A stretch of DNA of 40,204 bases from positions 1 to 40,204 of the forward strand of contig JAHBXY010000079.1 of assembly GCA_019636275.1 (NCBI GenBank), read 5' to 3'. Both the position numbers and the translations under genes were made by a program. Origin of the DNA: Planctomycetota bacterium. GTDB taxonomy: Bacteria > Planctomycetota > J058. The notes beneath the pieces were generated by a model. It saw only the letters and a list, made by a program, of their open reading frames with translations, searched no databases and was not told the DNA's origin. Positions 1-8,998 of this stretch are shown here, one piece after another (the stretch's first letter is position 1; the number at the start of each line of letters is the position of its first letter).

Positions 1-753
1 CCCGGCGTCGGGGTAGCGCGCCGCGGGCGCGCGCGCGAGGCAGCGCAGGCACACCGCCTCGAGCGCCGGCGAGACCGTCGGGTCGCGCCGGCGGAGCGGC
101 GCCACCTCCGCCGCCGCGACCTGCGTCAGGAGCGCCGCCAGGTCCGTCGCCTCGAACGGCGACCGGTCGACGAGCGCCTCGTGCAAGAGGACGCCCAGCG
201 CCCACACGTCCGTCCAGGGCCCGGTCGCGTCGCGGTCGCCGAGCTGCTCGGGCGCCATGGCCGTGGGCGTGCCCACGAGCGCGCCCGTCCGCGTGAGCCG
301 CTCGAGGTCGCTCGCCGTCGCCAGCCCGAAGTCGATCACCTTCGGCGCGCCGCCCTCGTCCAGCACCACGTTCACGGCCTTGAGGTCGCGATGCACGACC
401 CCTCGCGCGTGCGCGTGGGCGACGCCGTGCGCCACCTGCCGCACGAGCTCGACCCGCGCCGCGCGCGGGAGCGAGCGCCAGGCCTGGTCGAGCGTGGGCC
501 CGGCCACCAGCTCCTGCACGAGCACGGGCCGCCCCTCGTGCTCGAAGGCCTCGTGCACGACGACGATCGCCGGGTGCCGCAGCCGCGCCGCCAGCTCCCC
601 CTCGCGCACGAAGCGCAGGACCCGCCCCGCGTCGGCGGCGGCCGAGAGCAGCTTCAGCGCGACCGCGCGGCCGGCGGGGTCCCGCGCCCGATAGACGACC
701 CCCATGCCGCCCCGGCCGAGCTCCGCCTCGAGCGAGTAGCGGCCGATCTGCAC
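1..753 (-). CDS. Hanks-type Ser/Thr protein kinase, C-terminus cut by window edge
   Basis: Only the first 251 codons lie in the window; the gene runs off the left edge. The chosen start is GTG at 753, preceded by GGGAGA about six bases upstream. The product begins VQIGRYSLEAELGRGGMGVV, a glycine-rich loop, followed by VALK (ATP-binding Lys), HRDLKAVN (catalytic loop), DFGLA and an activation segment ending in APEQ. All core catalytic residues are present, so it should be an active kinase that phosphorylates Ser/Thr on unknown partners. The kinase domain starts almost at residue 1; any C-terminal sensor or TPR region is outside the window. It lies directly downstream of tRNA-Ile and its terminator. 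Confidence 0.9.
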   Translation of the reverse strand, partial: MQIGRYSLEAELGRGGMGVVYRARDPAGRAVALKLLSAAADAGRVLRFVREGELAARLRHPAIVVVHEAFEHEGRPVLVQELVAGPTLDQAWRSLPRAARVELVRQVAHGVAHAHARGVVHRDLKAVNVVLDEGGAPKVIDFGLATASDLERLTRTGALVGTPTAMAPEQLGDRDATGPWTDVWALGVLLHEALVDRSPFEATDLAALLTQVAAAEVAPLRRRDPTVSPALEAVCLRCLARAPAARYPDAG

Positions 754-773
754 GGCGGGTCTCCCGGAACGAC

Positions 774-800
774 GAAAGCCCCGCACGGGGCGGGGCTTTC
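774..800 (-). terminator. Intrinsic terminator after tRNA-Ile
   Basis: Perfect 11-bp inverted repeat (GAAAGCCCCGC / GCGGGGCTTTC) with a 5-base loop. Its arms have A-rich and T-rich edges, and it sits three bases from the tRNA-Ile 3' end on the minus strand. It probably ends the tRNA transcript before the kinase gene at 753. Confidence 0.7.
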
Positions 801-802
801 GA

Positions 803-876
803 TGGGGCTATGAGGAGTCGAACCTCAGACCTCGTCCTTATCAGGGACGCGCTCTAACCAACTGAGCTATAGCCCC
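803..876 (-). tRNA. tRNA-Ile (anticodon GAT)
   Basis: The minus strand folds into a full cloverleaf. The acceptor stem is GGGGCTA/TAGCCCC, the D arm contains GCTCAGTTGGTTAGAGC, the anticodon stem CGTCC/GGACG encloses loop CTGATAA (anticodon GAT), and the T arm contains GGTTCGACTCC. The discriminator base is A at 803. CCA is not encoded. It stands outside any rRNA operon in this window. Confidence 0.97.
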
Positions 877-890
877 GGGTGGGAAGGCGC

Positions 891-918
891 ATTCTACTCC
901 GGACCGGCCGGGCATCAA
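891..918 (-). promoter_or_regulatory. Promoter of tRNA-Ile
   Basis: On the minus strand TTGATG (913-918), a 16-base spacer and TAGAAT (891-896) form a sigma70-like promoter about 15 bases before the tRNA 5' end. The -35 hexamer overlaps the stop codon of the amidase gene. The same pair TTGATG/TAGAAT occurs before rpsB. Confidence 0.6.
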
Positions 919-1931
919 TCGTCCGCTTCACGCCGCGCGCGGGCGGCCGCCAGGACGCGCTCCCAGTCGAACGCCGGGCCGGGGTCCTGCTTGGCCCGCG
1001 TGACGTGGTAGTGGCCGATCACGCCGACGCCGGCGGCGGCGCCGAATGTCGCCGGGTCGGCCACCGTGGTGGTCACGGCGCCGTCGGGCCCCCGCGGCGC
1101 CTCGAGCCGGACCTCGGGGAAGGCGCGGGCCAGGGCGGCCAGCAGCCGGCCGAGGGCCTCGTACTGCGCGTCCGTGAAGTCATACATGGTGTAGGTCCGG
1201 CCGTGGATCGGACCGGCCACCGGCTCGGCGCGCGCCGGACGCACGACGAAGTCGCCGGTCCGCACGTCGCCCGAGCGCGCGCCGAGGTCGAAGCGGACGG
1301 CGCCCGAGGCCTCGTCGCGCGCGTAGCGGTCGGCCAGGCCGGCCGTGAGCTCGAGCGGGCCCGGGTGGGCGATCTCGATCCCGACCGAGCGGTCGTTGAC
1401 GCCGCCGGCGTGGCGGGCGCGCAGGGCGAGGTCGAGCGTCTGGTAGATCGTCCCGTCGACGTCGAGCAGGAAGTGGCAGGAGAGCCCGCGCACGTCGTGG
1501 AGGACCCGGAAGCAGTTGCGCGAGGTCCAGGCCACGTCGTAGTGCATGACGACCAGGTCGACCTTCGACGGGTCGACGTCGCGCGCCGCGTAGCGCCGCG
1601 GCGTGTCGCAGCCGGCCGCCGGCGACGAGGGCAGCGTCGCGTCGGAGAAGAAGCAGGTCTCGCGCAGCCCGTCGTAGCCGCCCGGGTCCTCCCAGGTGAC
1701 GACCGGCGACCCCACCTCGACGCGCCGCCCGGCGACGACGATCGACGTGCCGGTGCGCGCCGGCGGCGGCTCGTCGACGTGCCCGGGCACCGCCGGCGCC
1801 GCCGCGGCCGGCGGCGGTTCGTCAGGCGCGCGCGGAGAGGCGGGCGCGGGCGGCGGGGTGCGCCCCGACGAGCCGCAGGCGGCGGCGGTCAGGGCCGCGG
1901 AGCAGGCGAGCAGGCGGGCGAGACGGGGCAT
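915..1931 (-). CDS. Lipoprotein N-acetylmuramoyl-L-alanine amidase (AmpD/Amidase_2 type)
   Basis: A 338-aa predicted lipoprotein. A hydrophobic signal ends in a lipobox (LTAAAC, Cys19), followed by a Pro/Ala-rich linker (about 22-60) and an Amidase_2 fold from about 120. Likely zinc and catalytic residues are His130 (VVMHYD), Glu186 (GIEIAHP), His307 or His309 (GHYHV) and Asp316 (KQDPGPAFDW), matching the AmpD pattern, so it should cut the amide bond between MurNAc and the stem peptide. Lipidation places it on a membrane facing the wall, in recycling or remodelling. ATG at 1931 has TAGGAG upstream, overlapping the stop of the FHA gene 10 bases away, which implies translational coupling and membership of the kinase operon. 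Confidence 0.85.
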   Translation of the reverse strand: MPRLARLLACSAALTAAACGSSGRTPPPAPASPRAPDEPPPAAAAPAVPGHVDEPPPARTGTSIVVAGRRVEVGSPVVTWEDPGGYDGLRETCFFSDATLPSSPAAGCDTPRRYAARDVDPSKVDLVVMHYDVAWTSRNCFRVLHDVRGLSCHFLLDVDGTIYQTLDLALRARHAGGVNDRSVGIEIAHPGPLELTAGLADRYARDEASGAVRFDLGARSGDVRTGDFVVRPARAEPVAGPIHGRTYTMYDFTDAQYEALGRLLAALARAFPEVRLEAPRGPDGAVTTTVADPATFGAAAGVGVIGHYHVTRAKQDPGPAFDWERVLAAARARREADD

Positions 1932-1941
1932 GACCGAGCTC

Positions 1942-3879
1942 CTACGCCTCTTCTTCGTCGTCCGCCGCCCGCCCGGGGGGTAACGGCGGCGGCGCCTGGC
2001 GCTTGCTGCGCGCGCTCTCGCCGCTCGTCCGCAGCGGCGGCCGGATCCCCTCGCGCGGCGGCGGGCGCTCCTCGCGCAGGGGACGCTCCTTGAGGCCGCC
2101 CGTCGGCGGCCGCAGGGGCGAGGGCGCGGCCGGGCGGCCCTCGCCGTCGCGCACGGGCTGACGGTCGGTCGAGCGCACGGGCGTGCGCTCGGTCGCCGGC
2201 CTGGCTTGCGCGGCAAGGGGCGGCCCGGCGGACTTGTTCGTCGACCGCGCCGCCGGGCGCTCGGCAGCGGCGGCGCCGACGTCCGCGCCGGGCGGGCGGC
2301 GCCGGCGGTCGGTCGGGCGGCGGCGGCGGCGCCCCGCGCGTCGGTCGTAGCGGCGTGAGGGCCCGCCGCGGTCTGTCGCCGGCCGCTCGACCGGACCCGA
2401 GGGCTCGGGAGGCCGGGGCGCGGTGGGGCGGGGCGGGGCGGGCCGCGTCGGCGTCGGCGGGTCGACGAGGTCGCGCCCCGACGGCGTCGACGGGTCGAAC
2501 GCGCTCATGGGCTGCGTCTCGGGGTCGAGCCGGTCGAGCCGCGCCTCGGCCGCGCGCGCCGCGTCGCGCGCCAGGCGCGGGGCCTCCGGCGCGTCGTCGA
2601 CCACCGCGGCGATCACCGCCTCGTGCTCGCTCGTCGCCCGCCGGCCGGGCGCGTCGGCCTCGCGGAAGCGGTAGTCGCCGTGCTTGAGCCCGGCGACCAT
2701 GTGCTTGGCCATCTTGCCGAGGATGTCGCCGAAGCGCGCCTCGGTCCACACGCCGTCGACGAACACGGCGTCGGCGCTCACGTCGGGCCCGTCGGTGATC
2801 GACAGCTCGCCCGAGAGGCCGTTCTGCTCGATCATGGCGATCAGCTCGAGGCCCGGGTGGTCGACGAGCCTGCCGCGCACGGGGAACGGGAGCGGGTCCT
2901 TCTCGCGCCGCTCCTCCGACGCCTTGCGGAAGCGGTAGCCGCCCTCCTGCAGGCCGACGAACTTCTCGATCACCTCGCGGCCGGAGAGCGCCCCGTAGCT
3001 GGCCAGGACGCAGCGCCCCTCCTCCATGTGGGCCTCGCCGCGCTCCTGCCCGTCGAAGAAGGTGAGCACGCCCGTGAGCCGCTGCTCGTGCAGCCACTTG
3101 AGCAGCGCCGCCGGCGAGACGTCCTTCAGCCGCCCCTGCAGGCGCATGGCCTCTTCGACGCGCGGCGGCGGGGCCTGCGCTGCCGCTGCCGCTGCCGCCG
3201 CCGGCGCGGCGCCGGGCGCCGGGAGCCCCTGCAGCCGCCCCGAGGCGTTGCGCGAGGCGGCGCCCTCGAGCGCCTGCACGCGGTCCTCGTCGGTCGGCAG
3301 GAAGACGCGGAACTCCTCGGTCTGCGCGCCGCCGAGCTCCTTGAGCACGCCGTCGAAGTCGCGCTGGGTGGCGTAGAAGTAGCGCAGGACCGACCCGGGG
3401 CCGAGGCGCACCGTGTCGCCGCTGCGCAGCGGCTCGCGCTGCCCGCGCGCGACCAGGCGCTCGTTGAGGAACGTGCCGTTGCGGCTGCGCACCTCGCACA
3501 GCACCGGGCGCTTCGTGTCGCCCTCCCAGTCGACCTCGCAGTGCTGGCGCGAGACGTCGGGCGAGTTGACGACGAGGCTCGCGTGCGGGTCGCGGCCGAT
3601 CACGAACAGCTGCCCGGGCGCGAGCTCGACGTGCCCGCCGGTCTCGAGGACCAGGAAGTGGCGCCGGTCGTCGGCCTGCGGCACGAAGCGCGCCTGTCCG
3701 CCCAGCGTGCGCGGCTCGGCGTGGACCGCCGCGGCGTCCTCGAGCGGCTTGCCGCAGTAGAAGCAGTTGCCGGCGCGGGTCGGGAAGGTCGTCCGACCGC
3801 ACTTCTTGCACGTCGCCTTGTTCGAGCCCGGCTCGGGCATGACCCCACACAGATCGCATGCCGGCCGGCCCCGCGCCAA
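1942..3879 (-). CDS. Zinc-ribbon / FHA / double DUF4388 (PATAN-like) protein
   Basis: A 645-aa modular cytoplasmic protein. The N-terminus has CxxC pairs CDLC, CKKC and CFYC (a zinc ribbon). An FHA domain at about 80-165 shows IGRDPH, SRQHCEV and SRNGTFLN, the phosphothreonine-binding signature. DUF4388-type modules follow at about 245-330 (MRLQGRLKDVSPAALLKWLH) and 340-415. The rest is a Pro/Arg-rich, probably disordered tail. TTG at 3879 is used because it keeps the first CxxC pair; ATG at 3840 would still leave a four-Cys ribbon and is a real alternative, as neither has a strong ribosome site. It lies 27 bases after the receiver-kinase, a natural candidate for the phosphoprotein it reads. 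Output function is unknown. Confidence 0.85.
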   Translation of the reverse strand: MARGRPACDLCGVMPEPGSNKATCKKCGRTTFPTRAGNCFYCGKPLEDAAAVHAEPRTLGGQARFVPQADDRRHFLVLETGGHVELAPGQLFVIGRDPHASLVVNSPDVSRQHCEVDWEGDTKRPVLCEVRSRNGTFLNERLVARGQREPLRSGDTVRLGPGSVLRYFYATQRDFDGVLKELGGAQTEEFRVFLPTDEDRVQALEGAASRNASGRLQGLPAPGAAPAAAAAAAAQAPPPRVEEAMRLQGRLKDVSPAALLKWLHEQRLTGVLTFFDGQERGEAHMEEGRCVLASYGALSGREVIEKFVGLQEGGYRFRKASEERREKDPLPFPVRGRLVDHPGLELIAMIEQNGLSGELSITDGPDVSADAVFVDGVWTEARFGDILGKMAKHMVAGLKHGDYRFREADAPGRRATSEHEAVIAAVVDDAPEAPRLARDAARAAEARLDRLDPETQPMSAFDPSTPSGRDLVDPPTPTRPAPPRPTAPRPPEPSGPVERPATDRGGPSRRYDRRAGRRRRRPTDRRRRPPGADVGAAAAERPAARSTNKSAGPPLAAQARPATERTPVRSTDRQPVRDGEGRPAAPSPLRPPTGGLKERPLREERPPPREGIRPPLRTSGESARSKRQAPPPLPPGRAADDEEEA

Positions 3880-3906
3880 GCCGGACGGAGCCGATCTCCC
3901 AGCAGG

Positions 3907-5079
3907 TTACCGCGCGTAGGGGAGCAGCGCCGCCGCCACGGCCTCCCCGTCGGGCGCCCGGCCCTCCGGCGCGGCCGCCAGCGCCTCCTCGATCAGGGCC
4001 ACGAGCCCGGGCGGGCTGTCGAGGGCCAGCAGCGGCTCGAGGTCGGGCGGCGCGCCCTCGACCTTGAGCCCGGCCAGCTCGGAGCCGGTCGCCGCGTAGG
4101 GCAGCCGGCCGGTGAGGGCCTCGAACAGCACCACCCCGAGCGCGTAGAGGTCGCTCGCCGGCGAGGCCGGCGCGCCGCGCACCACCTCGGGCGCCAGGTG
4201 GGTGAGCGTCCCGCCGACGGCCTTCGGCGCCGGCTCGCCCACGCGCCGCGCCAGGCCGAAGTCGACCAGCACCGGCCCGCCCGGGGCCAGGAGCACGTTC
4301 TCCGGCTTGAGGTCGCCGTGGACGACGCCCGCGCGCGCCAGCCCGGCGAGCGTCGTCGCCAGCCCGCGCGCGACCGTCGCCGCCTCGGACGGCGGCAGGC
4401 GCCCGCGGTCGAGCCGCGCGCGCAGCGTCTCGCCCGGCACGAGGTCCATGGCGTAGTAGGTGGCCCCGCCGTCCGAGCCGACGTCGCGCACGCGCACGAC
4501 GCCGGGCACGCCCTCGAGCGAGCGCAGGAGCTCGGCCTCGGCGAGGAGCCGGTCGACCGCCTCGCGCCCGGCGCCCGGCGGCGAGACCTTGAGCGCCACC
4601 TCGAGGCCGTCGCCCTTGCGCCGCGCGCGCGTGATCGCGGCCGTCTGCCCCTTCCCCAGCGGCCCCAGGAGCGCGTAGCGCGTCCAGCCGGACGTGGGCT
4701 GGCTGCGCTGCGCGCGCCGGTCGAGCAGGAGCTGCGTCTTGCGCCGCAGCTCGCCCGGGTCGACCGGCTTGACCAGGTAGTCGTCGGCGCCCGCCTCGTA
4801 GCCGCGCGCCAGGTCGTCGACCTGGTCGAGCGAGCTCACGAGCACGACCGGCAGCTCTAGGCGCCGGTGCCGCTCGCGCACCTCCTGGCACAGCTCGAGC
4901 CCGGAGACGCCGGGCAGGACGATGTCGGCCACGAGCAGGTCGGGCGGCGCCTCGCGGATCGCCTGGCGCGCCGTCCGCCCGTCGGGGAACACGCGCAGCT
5001 CGTGGCCGAGCGGCTCGAGCGCCGCGCGCACGAGCTCGCGCTGGGCGGGGCTGTCCTCGACGACGTAGATCAGCGCCAC
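3907..5079 (-). CDS. Response-regulator receiver fused to Ser/Thr kinase
   Basis: A 390-aa protein. The receiver at 1-120 has Glu8/Asp9, phospho-acceptor Asp52 (LLVADIVLPG) and Lys104 (KPVD). The Hanks kinase at about 134-390 has Lys164 (VALK), HGDLKPEN (254-261) in place of the usual HRDLKPEN, and DFGLA (Asp273). The glycine loop reads GPLGKGQTAAI. HGD in place of HRD means activation need not depend on an activation-loop phosphate, so the receiver may be the switch (inference). The start is GTG at 5079, with GAGGGTGAG upstream and four bases after the TPR-kinase stop, so the genes are co-transcribed. It would link a histidine kinase input to Ser/Thr phosphorylation. Confidence 0.9.
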   Translation of the reverse strand: MALIYVVEDSPAQRELVRAALEPLGHELRVFPDGRTARQAIREAPPDLLVADIVLPGVSGLELCQEVRERHRRLELPVVLVSSLDQVDDLARGYEAGADDYLVKPVDPGELRRKTQLLLDRRAQRSQPTSGWTRYALLGPLGKGQTAAITRARRKGDGLEVALKVSPPGAGREAVDRLLAEAELLRSLEGVPGVVRVRDVGSDGGATYYAMDLVPGETLRARLDRGRLPPSEAATVARGLATTLAGLARAGVVHGDLKPENVLLAPGGPVLVDFGLARRVGEPAPKAVGGTLTHLAPEVVRGAPASPASDLYALGVVLFEALTGRLPYAATGSELAGLKVEGAPPDLEPLLALDSPPGLVALIEEALAAAPEGRAPDGEAVAAALLPYAR

Positions 5080-5083
5080 CCGC

Positions 5084-8000
5084 TCACCCTCGCATCAGGC
5101 GACGCACGCGCGGGTCGCGCCGCAGGGCCTCGAGCTCGGGCGCCGACTTGATCTGCTCGCTGAAGTTCAGCCCGCGCGCCGCCGCCTCCTCGAGCAGCTG
5201 CAGCGCGCCCGCGTCGTCGCCGCGCCGCGCGCGCAGGCAGGCGCGCCAGAAGAGCGTCACCGGCCCGCCGGGGTAGAGCTGGTCGGCGAGGTCCAGGTCG
5301 GCCTCGGCGTCCTGGAGCTGGTCCAGGCGCAGGCGCGCCGCGCCGCGGTAGGCCAGCGACACGTAGCTGCGCCGCCGCGACAGCTCGAAGCTGCGCCCGA
5401 ACCACCCCTCGGCCTCCTCGGGCCGGCCCTGGTGGAAGGTCACGTAGCCCTTGAAGAAGTAGGAGGCCGGCAGGTCGGGCTGGTCGACGAGGACCTCGTC
5501 GATCCGGTTCTCGATCACGCCCAGGAAGGTGGTGAAGCGGTGCAGCCGCGTCTCGACCTCCAGGAAGCGCTCCGAGTAGCGCGGGTCGAGCTCGGCCGAG
5601 ACGAACGTGTCGATGAACGCCGCCGGCAGCTCGGTCGCCGGGCCGTTGAGGCGCACGTTGGCGCGCTGCCGCCAGGCGAGCGCGTTCTGCGGGTCGGCCT
5701 CGATCGCGCGCGTGAGGAAGTGGTCGGCCAGCCGCGTCCGCTCCATGCTCTGGAGCCGCTGCCCGGCGCGCGCGTAGAGGAGCCCGCGCCCGCGGTCGCG
5801 CTCGCCCTCGACGAGGAGCGTGCAGGCGCGCTCGATCGCCTCGTCGACCGGCCGGCCCAGGCGCCGGAGCAGGCGCGCGCGCAGCGAGGCCACGCAGTGG
5901 CGCCGGGGCGAGAGCTCCGAGGCGCGCTCGAGCGACGCCAGCGCCTCTTCTTGCCGCCCCTGGGCCAGGACGGCCCGGGCCAGCTCGTACTCGAGCGCCG
6001 CGCGCACCGGCCGCTCGAGCCCGGGCTCGGCCGAGAGCCGGCGCAGGGTCACCTCGGCCACCGCCGGCCCGGCGTCCTCGAGCAGGTCGCGCTGGAGCAC
6101 GGCGCGGAGCACCTGCGCCTCGTGCAGCGCCGGGTCGACGAGGTGCGCCCGCTCGTAGGCGTCGTGCGCCGCCTCGAACTCGCCCAGGAGGTAGAGGACG
6201 CTCGCCCGGCGCGCCGACGCCGGCAGGCTCCACGGGTCGAGGACGAGGGCGCGGCCGAGCAGGGCGCCCGCGCGAGACAGCGGGAAGCTCCACTGCTGCG
6301 GGGCGCGCCCCTCGTCGCGCACCGCCTCGACGAAGGCCGCGTAGCCGCGCCGCGCCAGGTGCTCGGCCAGGGCCAGCGGGTCGGTGTCGAGCGTGAGCTG
6401 CACGAGCGGCTCGGCCTCGGCCTGCTCGCGGCGGGAGATCGCCCGCTCGCGGTCCTCGGCGGCCGCCGGGTCGCCCGTGCGCAGGCGCAGCCGGTAGCGG
6501 TAGCCGCGCGCCGTCTCGCGCCCGGGCGCCAGCGCCACCGCCTCGTCGAGGAGCGCGCGCGCGCGCGCCAGGTCGCCCTTCGCCTCGGCCACGCGCGCCA
6601 GGCCCACGCGCGCCGCGTAGGCCCCGGCCGGCGCGACCAGCGCCTCGCCGAGGATGCGGGCGGCCTCGTCGTGGTCGACGGCGCGCTCGAGCCCGACGAG
6701 CGCGCGCGCCAGGCGGGGCCCCGCGGCCGAGGGGGCCAGGGCGGCCGCCGCCTCCCAGCGCTCGAACGCCCGCGTGCGCGACGGCCGGGGCGAGGCCAGC
6801 TCCAGCCAGCCGAGGGCCAGGAGCGCCAGCGCGCGGTCGCGCGGGGACAGGCGGGAGGCCTCGGCGGCGGCCGCCTCGAGGTCCTCGCGCGCGCCGAGGT
6901 CGTCGAAGGCGATCACGTCGCCCGTGGTGATGAAGTCGATCGTCTCGAAGCGCAGCAGCCCGCGCGCCAGGCGCGCGCTCGGCAGGTCGCGCGCGGCCGT
7001 GAGGTCGCGGAAGGCCTCGACCGGCCGGCCGAGGCGCCGGTAGGCGCGCCCGCGCAGCTCCTGCGCGCGCAGGTCGCCCGGCGCGCGGCGCAGCGCGGCC
7101 GTGAGCGCCTCGACGGCCGCCGGGTCGTCGCCGTTGGCCACGAGCGCCTGCGCCAGCAGCACCTGCGGCCCGACCTCCTGCGGGAGGAGGCGCACCGCCT
7201 CCTCGAGCTCGACCTGCGCCGCCTGCGCGTCGCCGTGGGCCAGCTCCAGCTCGCCCAGGCGCAGGACCGCCTCGGCGTAGAGCGGGTCGCGCGTGGCCCG
7301 CGCCGCGCGCGCGAGCTCGAGCCCGTGCCGCAGGCGCGGGGCGGCGTCGTCGGCGCGCCCCAGCGCGAGCTGCACGAGGCCCACGAGCAGCGGCGGGCGC
7401 GGGTCGGCGGGCGCGGCGTGCGTCGCGGCGGCGGCGAGGTCGGCCAGCGCGTCGTCGAGGGCGCCCTCGTCGCGCGAGAGGCGCCCGCGGGCCAGGAGCG
7501 CCTCGACGTGCTTCGGCTCGCGCGCCAGGGCCAGGTCCCAGGCGCGGCGCGCCTCGGCGCGCGTCGCGGCCAGCTCGCCCAGGCGGAAGTTGGCCTCGGC
7601 CAGCCCGGGCCAGAGCTCGAGCGCCCGCTCGAGCGCGGCGAGCGCCCCGTCGCGCTGCCCGGCGCGCGCCAGGCCGATCGCGTCGAGCACCTGGTTGTCG
7701 GCCTGCCAGCGGCGGCGCAGGAGGTTCATCGACGCTCCGAAGCCGAGGAGGATCGCCAGCGCGGAGCCGCCGACGAGGAGCGCCCGCCCGCGCCGCCGCA
7801 CGAGGCGCCACGTGCGCGTGAGCCGCGTCGGCGGGCGGGCGAGGATCGGCTCGCCGGCGAGGAAGCGTCCCAGGTCGGCGGCGAGGGCGGCGGCCGTGGG
7901 GTAGCGGCGCGCCGGGTCCTTCTCCATGGCGACCTCGACGACCGCCGTGAGCGGCGCCGGCAGCCCGGGCTTGACGCGCCCGAGCGGCTGGGGGTCGTCG

Positions 8001-8935
8001 TGGGTGACCATCTCCAGCAGCGCCCCCGTGTCGCGCGCGTCCTCGAACGGCACCTGCCCGGCGAGGAGCTCGTAGAGGGTGATCCCCAGGCCGTATACGT
8101 CGGCGCGCCGGTCGACCGGCGCGTCGCCGCGCGCCTGCTCGGGCGCCATGTAGAGCGGGGTGCCGACGATCGTCCCCTCGCGGGTCAGCGCCGCGTCGTG
8201 CACGCGCAGCGCCAGGCCGAAGTCGGTCACGACGACGGTGCCGTCCTGGCGCACGAAGATGTTGTCGGGCTTGACGTCGCGGTGGATCACGCCGCGCTCG
8301 TGGGCGAAGTCGAGCGCCTCGGCGGCGTCCTTGATGATCCGCGCCGCGCGCTCGGGGGCGAGCGCCTTCTCCTGGTCGACGATCCCCTTGAGGGAGCGGC
8401 CCTCGAGCAGCTCCATGGCGAAGAAGTGGACCCCGCGCTCCTCGCCGACGTCGTAGATCGGCACGATTCCGGGGTGCTTGAGCGACGCCGTGGCCTGCGC
8501 CTCGCGCACGAAGCGCTCGCGCGCGACCCCCTGCAGGGCGTGCGCCTGCGGGAGGACCTTGAGCGCCACGCGCCGGCCGAGGCGCTCCTGGATCGCCTCG
8601 TAGACGACGCCCATGGCCCCGCGCCCCAGCTCGGAGACGATCCGGTAGCCGCCGAGCACCTCCTGCGGCGGCGCGGGCGGGGCGACGAGGTCGATCACGT
8701 CGGAGCGCGTGGGCACGTAGCCCGAGGGCCGGGCCGGGGGCGGCGGCTCGTCGGTGAGCGCGTCCCAGCGCGGGCCGTCGACCAGGCCGCGCTCCTGCAG
8801 GAGCTCGCGCAGGCCGACCTCGAGGCCGTCCTTGCGCAGGCGGCGCCGCTCGGCCAGGCAGTCGTCGAGCTGCTCCTGGCTGATCAGGCCGCGCTCGACC
8901 GCGCGCCGGGCGAGGTCCTGCTCGGTGGGGGCCAC
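5084..8935 (-). CDS. Transmembrane Ser/Thr kinase with long TPR region
   Basis: A 1283-aa protein. A helical N-terminal segment (1-60) resembles the small N-terminal domain of type II secretion ATPases. The kinase at about 97-360 has GRGAMGVVYEA, Lys126, HRDVKPDN (His218-Asp220), DFGLA (Asp238) and GTPLYMAPEQ. One membrane segment follows at about 384-404, then about 880 residues of TPR-like helical repeats (for example ALAALERALELWPGLAEANF) to the end. The start is GTG at 8935 (VAPTEQDL). The kinase-TM-TPR layout is typical of planctomycete kinases; the TPR region is probably outside the inner membrane as a sensor or scaffold. It is the first gene of a minus-strand operon with the receiver-kinase, FHA protein and amidase. 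Confidence 0.92.
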   Translation of the reverse strand: MAPTEQDLARRAVERGLISQEQLDDCLAERRRLRKDGLEVGLRELLQERGLVDGPRWDALTDEPPPPARPSGYVPTRSDVIDLVAPPAPPQEVLGGYRIVSELGRGAMGVVYEAIQERLGRRVALKVLPQAHALQGVARERFVREAQATASLKHPGIVPIYDVGEERGVHFFAMELLEGRSLKGIVDQEKALAPERAARIIKDAAEALDFAHERGVIHRDVKPDNIFVRQDGTVVVTDFGLALRVHDAALTREGTIVGTPLYMAPEQARGDAPVDRRADVYGLGITLYELLAGQVPFEDARDTGALLEMVTHDDPQPLGRVKPGLPAPLTAVVEVAMEKDPARRYPTAAALAADLGRFLAGEPILARPPTRLTRTWRLVRRRGRALLVGGSALAILLGFGASMNLLRRRWQADNQVLDAIGLARAGQRDGALAALERALELWPGLAEANFRLGELAATRAEARRAWDLALAREPKHVEALLARGRLSRDEGALDDALADLAAAATHAAPADPRPPLLVGLVQLALGRADDAAPRLRHGLELARAARATRDPLYAEAVLRLGELELAHGDAQAAQVELEEAVRLLPQEVGPQVLLAQALVANGDDPAAVEALTAALRRAPGDLRAQELRGRAYRRLGRPVEAFRDLTAARDLPSARLARGLLRFETIDFITTGDVIAFDDLGAREDLEAAAAEASRLSPRDRALALLALGWLELASPRPSRTRAFERWEAAAALAPSAAGPRLARALVGLERAVDHDEAARILGEALVAPAGAYAARVGLARVAEAKGDLARARALLDEAVALAPGRETARGYRYRLRLRTGDPAAAEDRERAISRREQAEAEPLVQLTLDTDPLALAEHLARRGYAAFVEAVRDEGRAPQQWSFPLSRAGALLGRALVLDPWSLPASARRASVLYLLGEFEAAHDAYERAHLVDPALHEAQVLRAVLQRDLLEDAGPAVAEVTLRRLSAEPGLERPVRAALEYELARAVLAQGRQEEALASLERASELSPRRHCVASLRARLLRRLGRPVDEAIERACTLLVEGERDRGRGLLYARAGQRLQSMERTRLADHFLTRAIEADPQNALAWRQRANVRLNGPATELPAAFIDTFVSAELDPRYSERFLEVETRLHRFTTFLGVIENRIDEVLVDQPDLPASYFFKGYVTFHQGRPEEAEGWFGRSFELSRRRSYVSLAYRGAARLRLDQLQDAEADLDLADQLYPGGPVTLFWRACLRARRGDDAGALQLLEEAAARGLNFSEQIKSAPELEALRRDPRVRRLMRG

Positions 8936-8986
8936 GGGCGCCCAGCCTACCCGATCCGCCCGGGCCACGTCGCCCGGGCCCGCGCG

Positions 8987-8992
8987 TAAGAT
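8987..8992 (+). promoter_or_regulatory. -10 element of divergent kinase
   Basis: TAAGAT lies six bases before the GTG start at 8999, in a 63-base gap between divergent kinase genes. If used, the transcript would begin at or beside the start codon (leaderless). Confidence 0.4.
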
Positions 8993-8998
8993 CCGGAC

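Noticed and set aside
2623..8989. Long open frames on the plus strand opposite the kinase operon (such as 2623-4860 and 5432-8989)
   Set aside because: They mirror real minus-strand genes, consist of Arg/Ala/Gly-rich sequence without motifs, and arise because stop codons are rare in GC-rich DNA.
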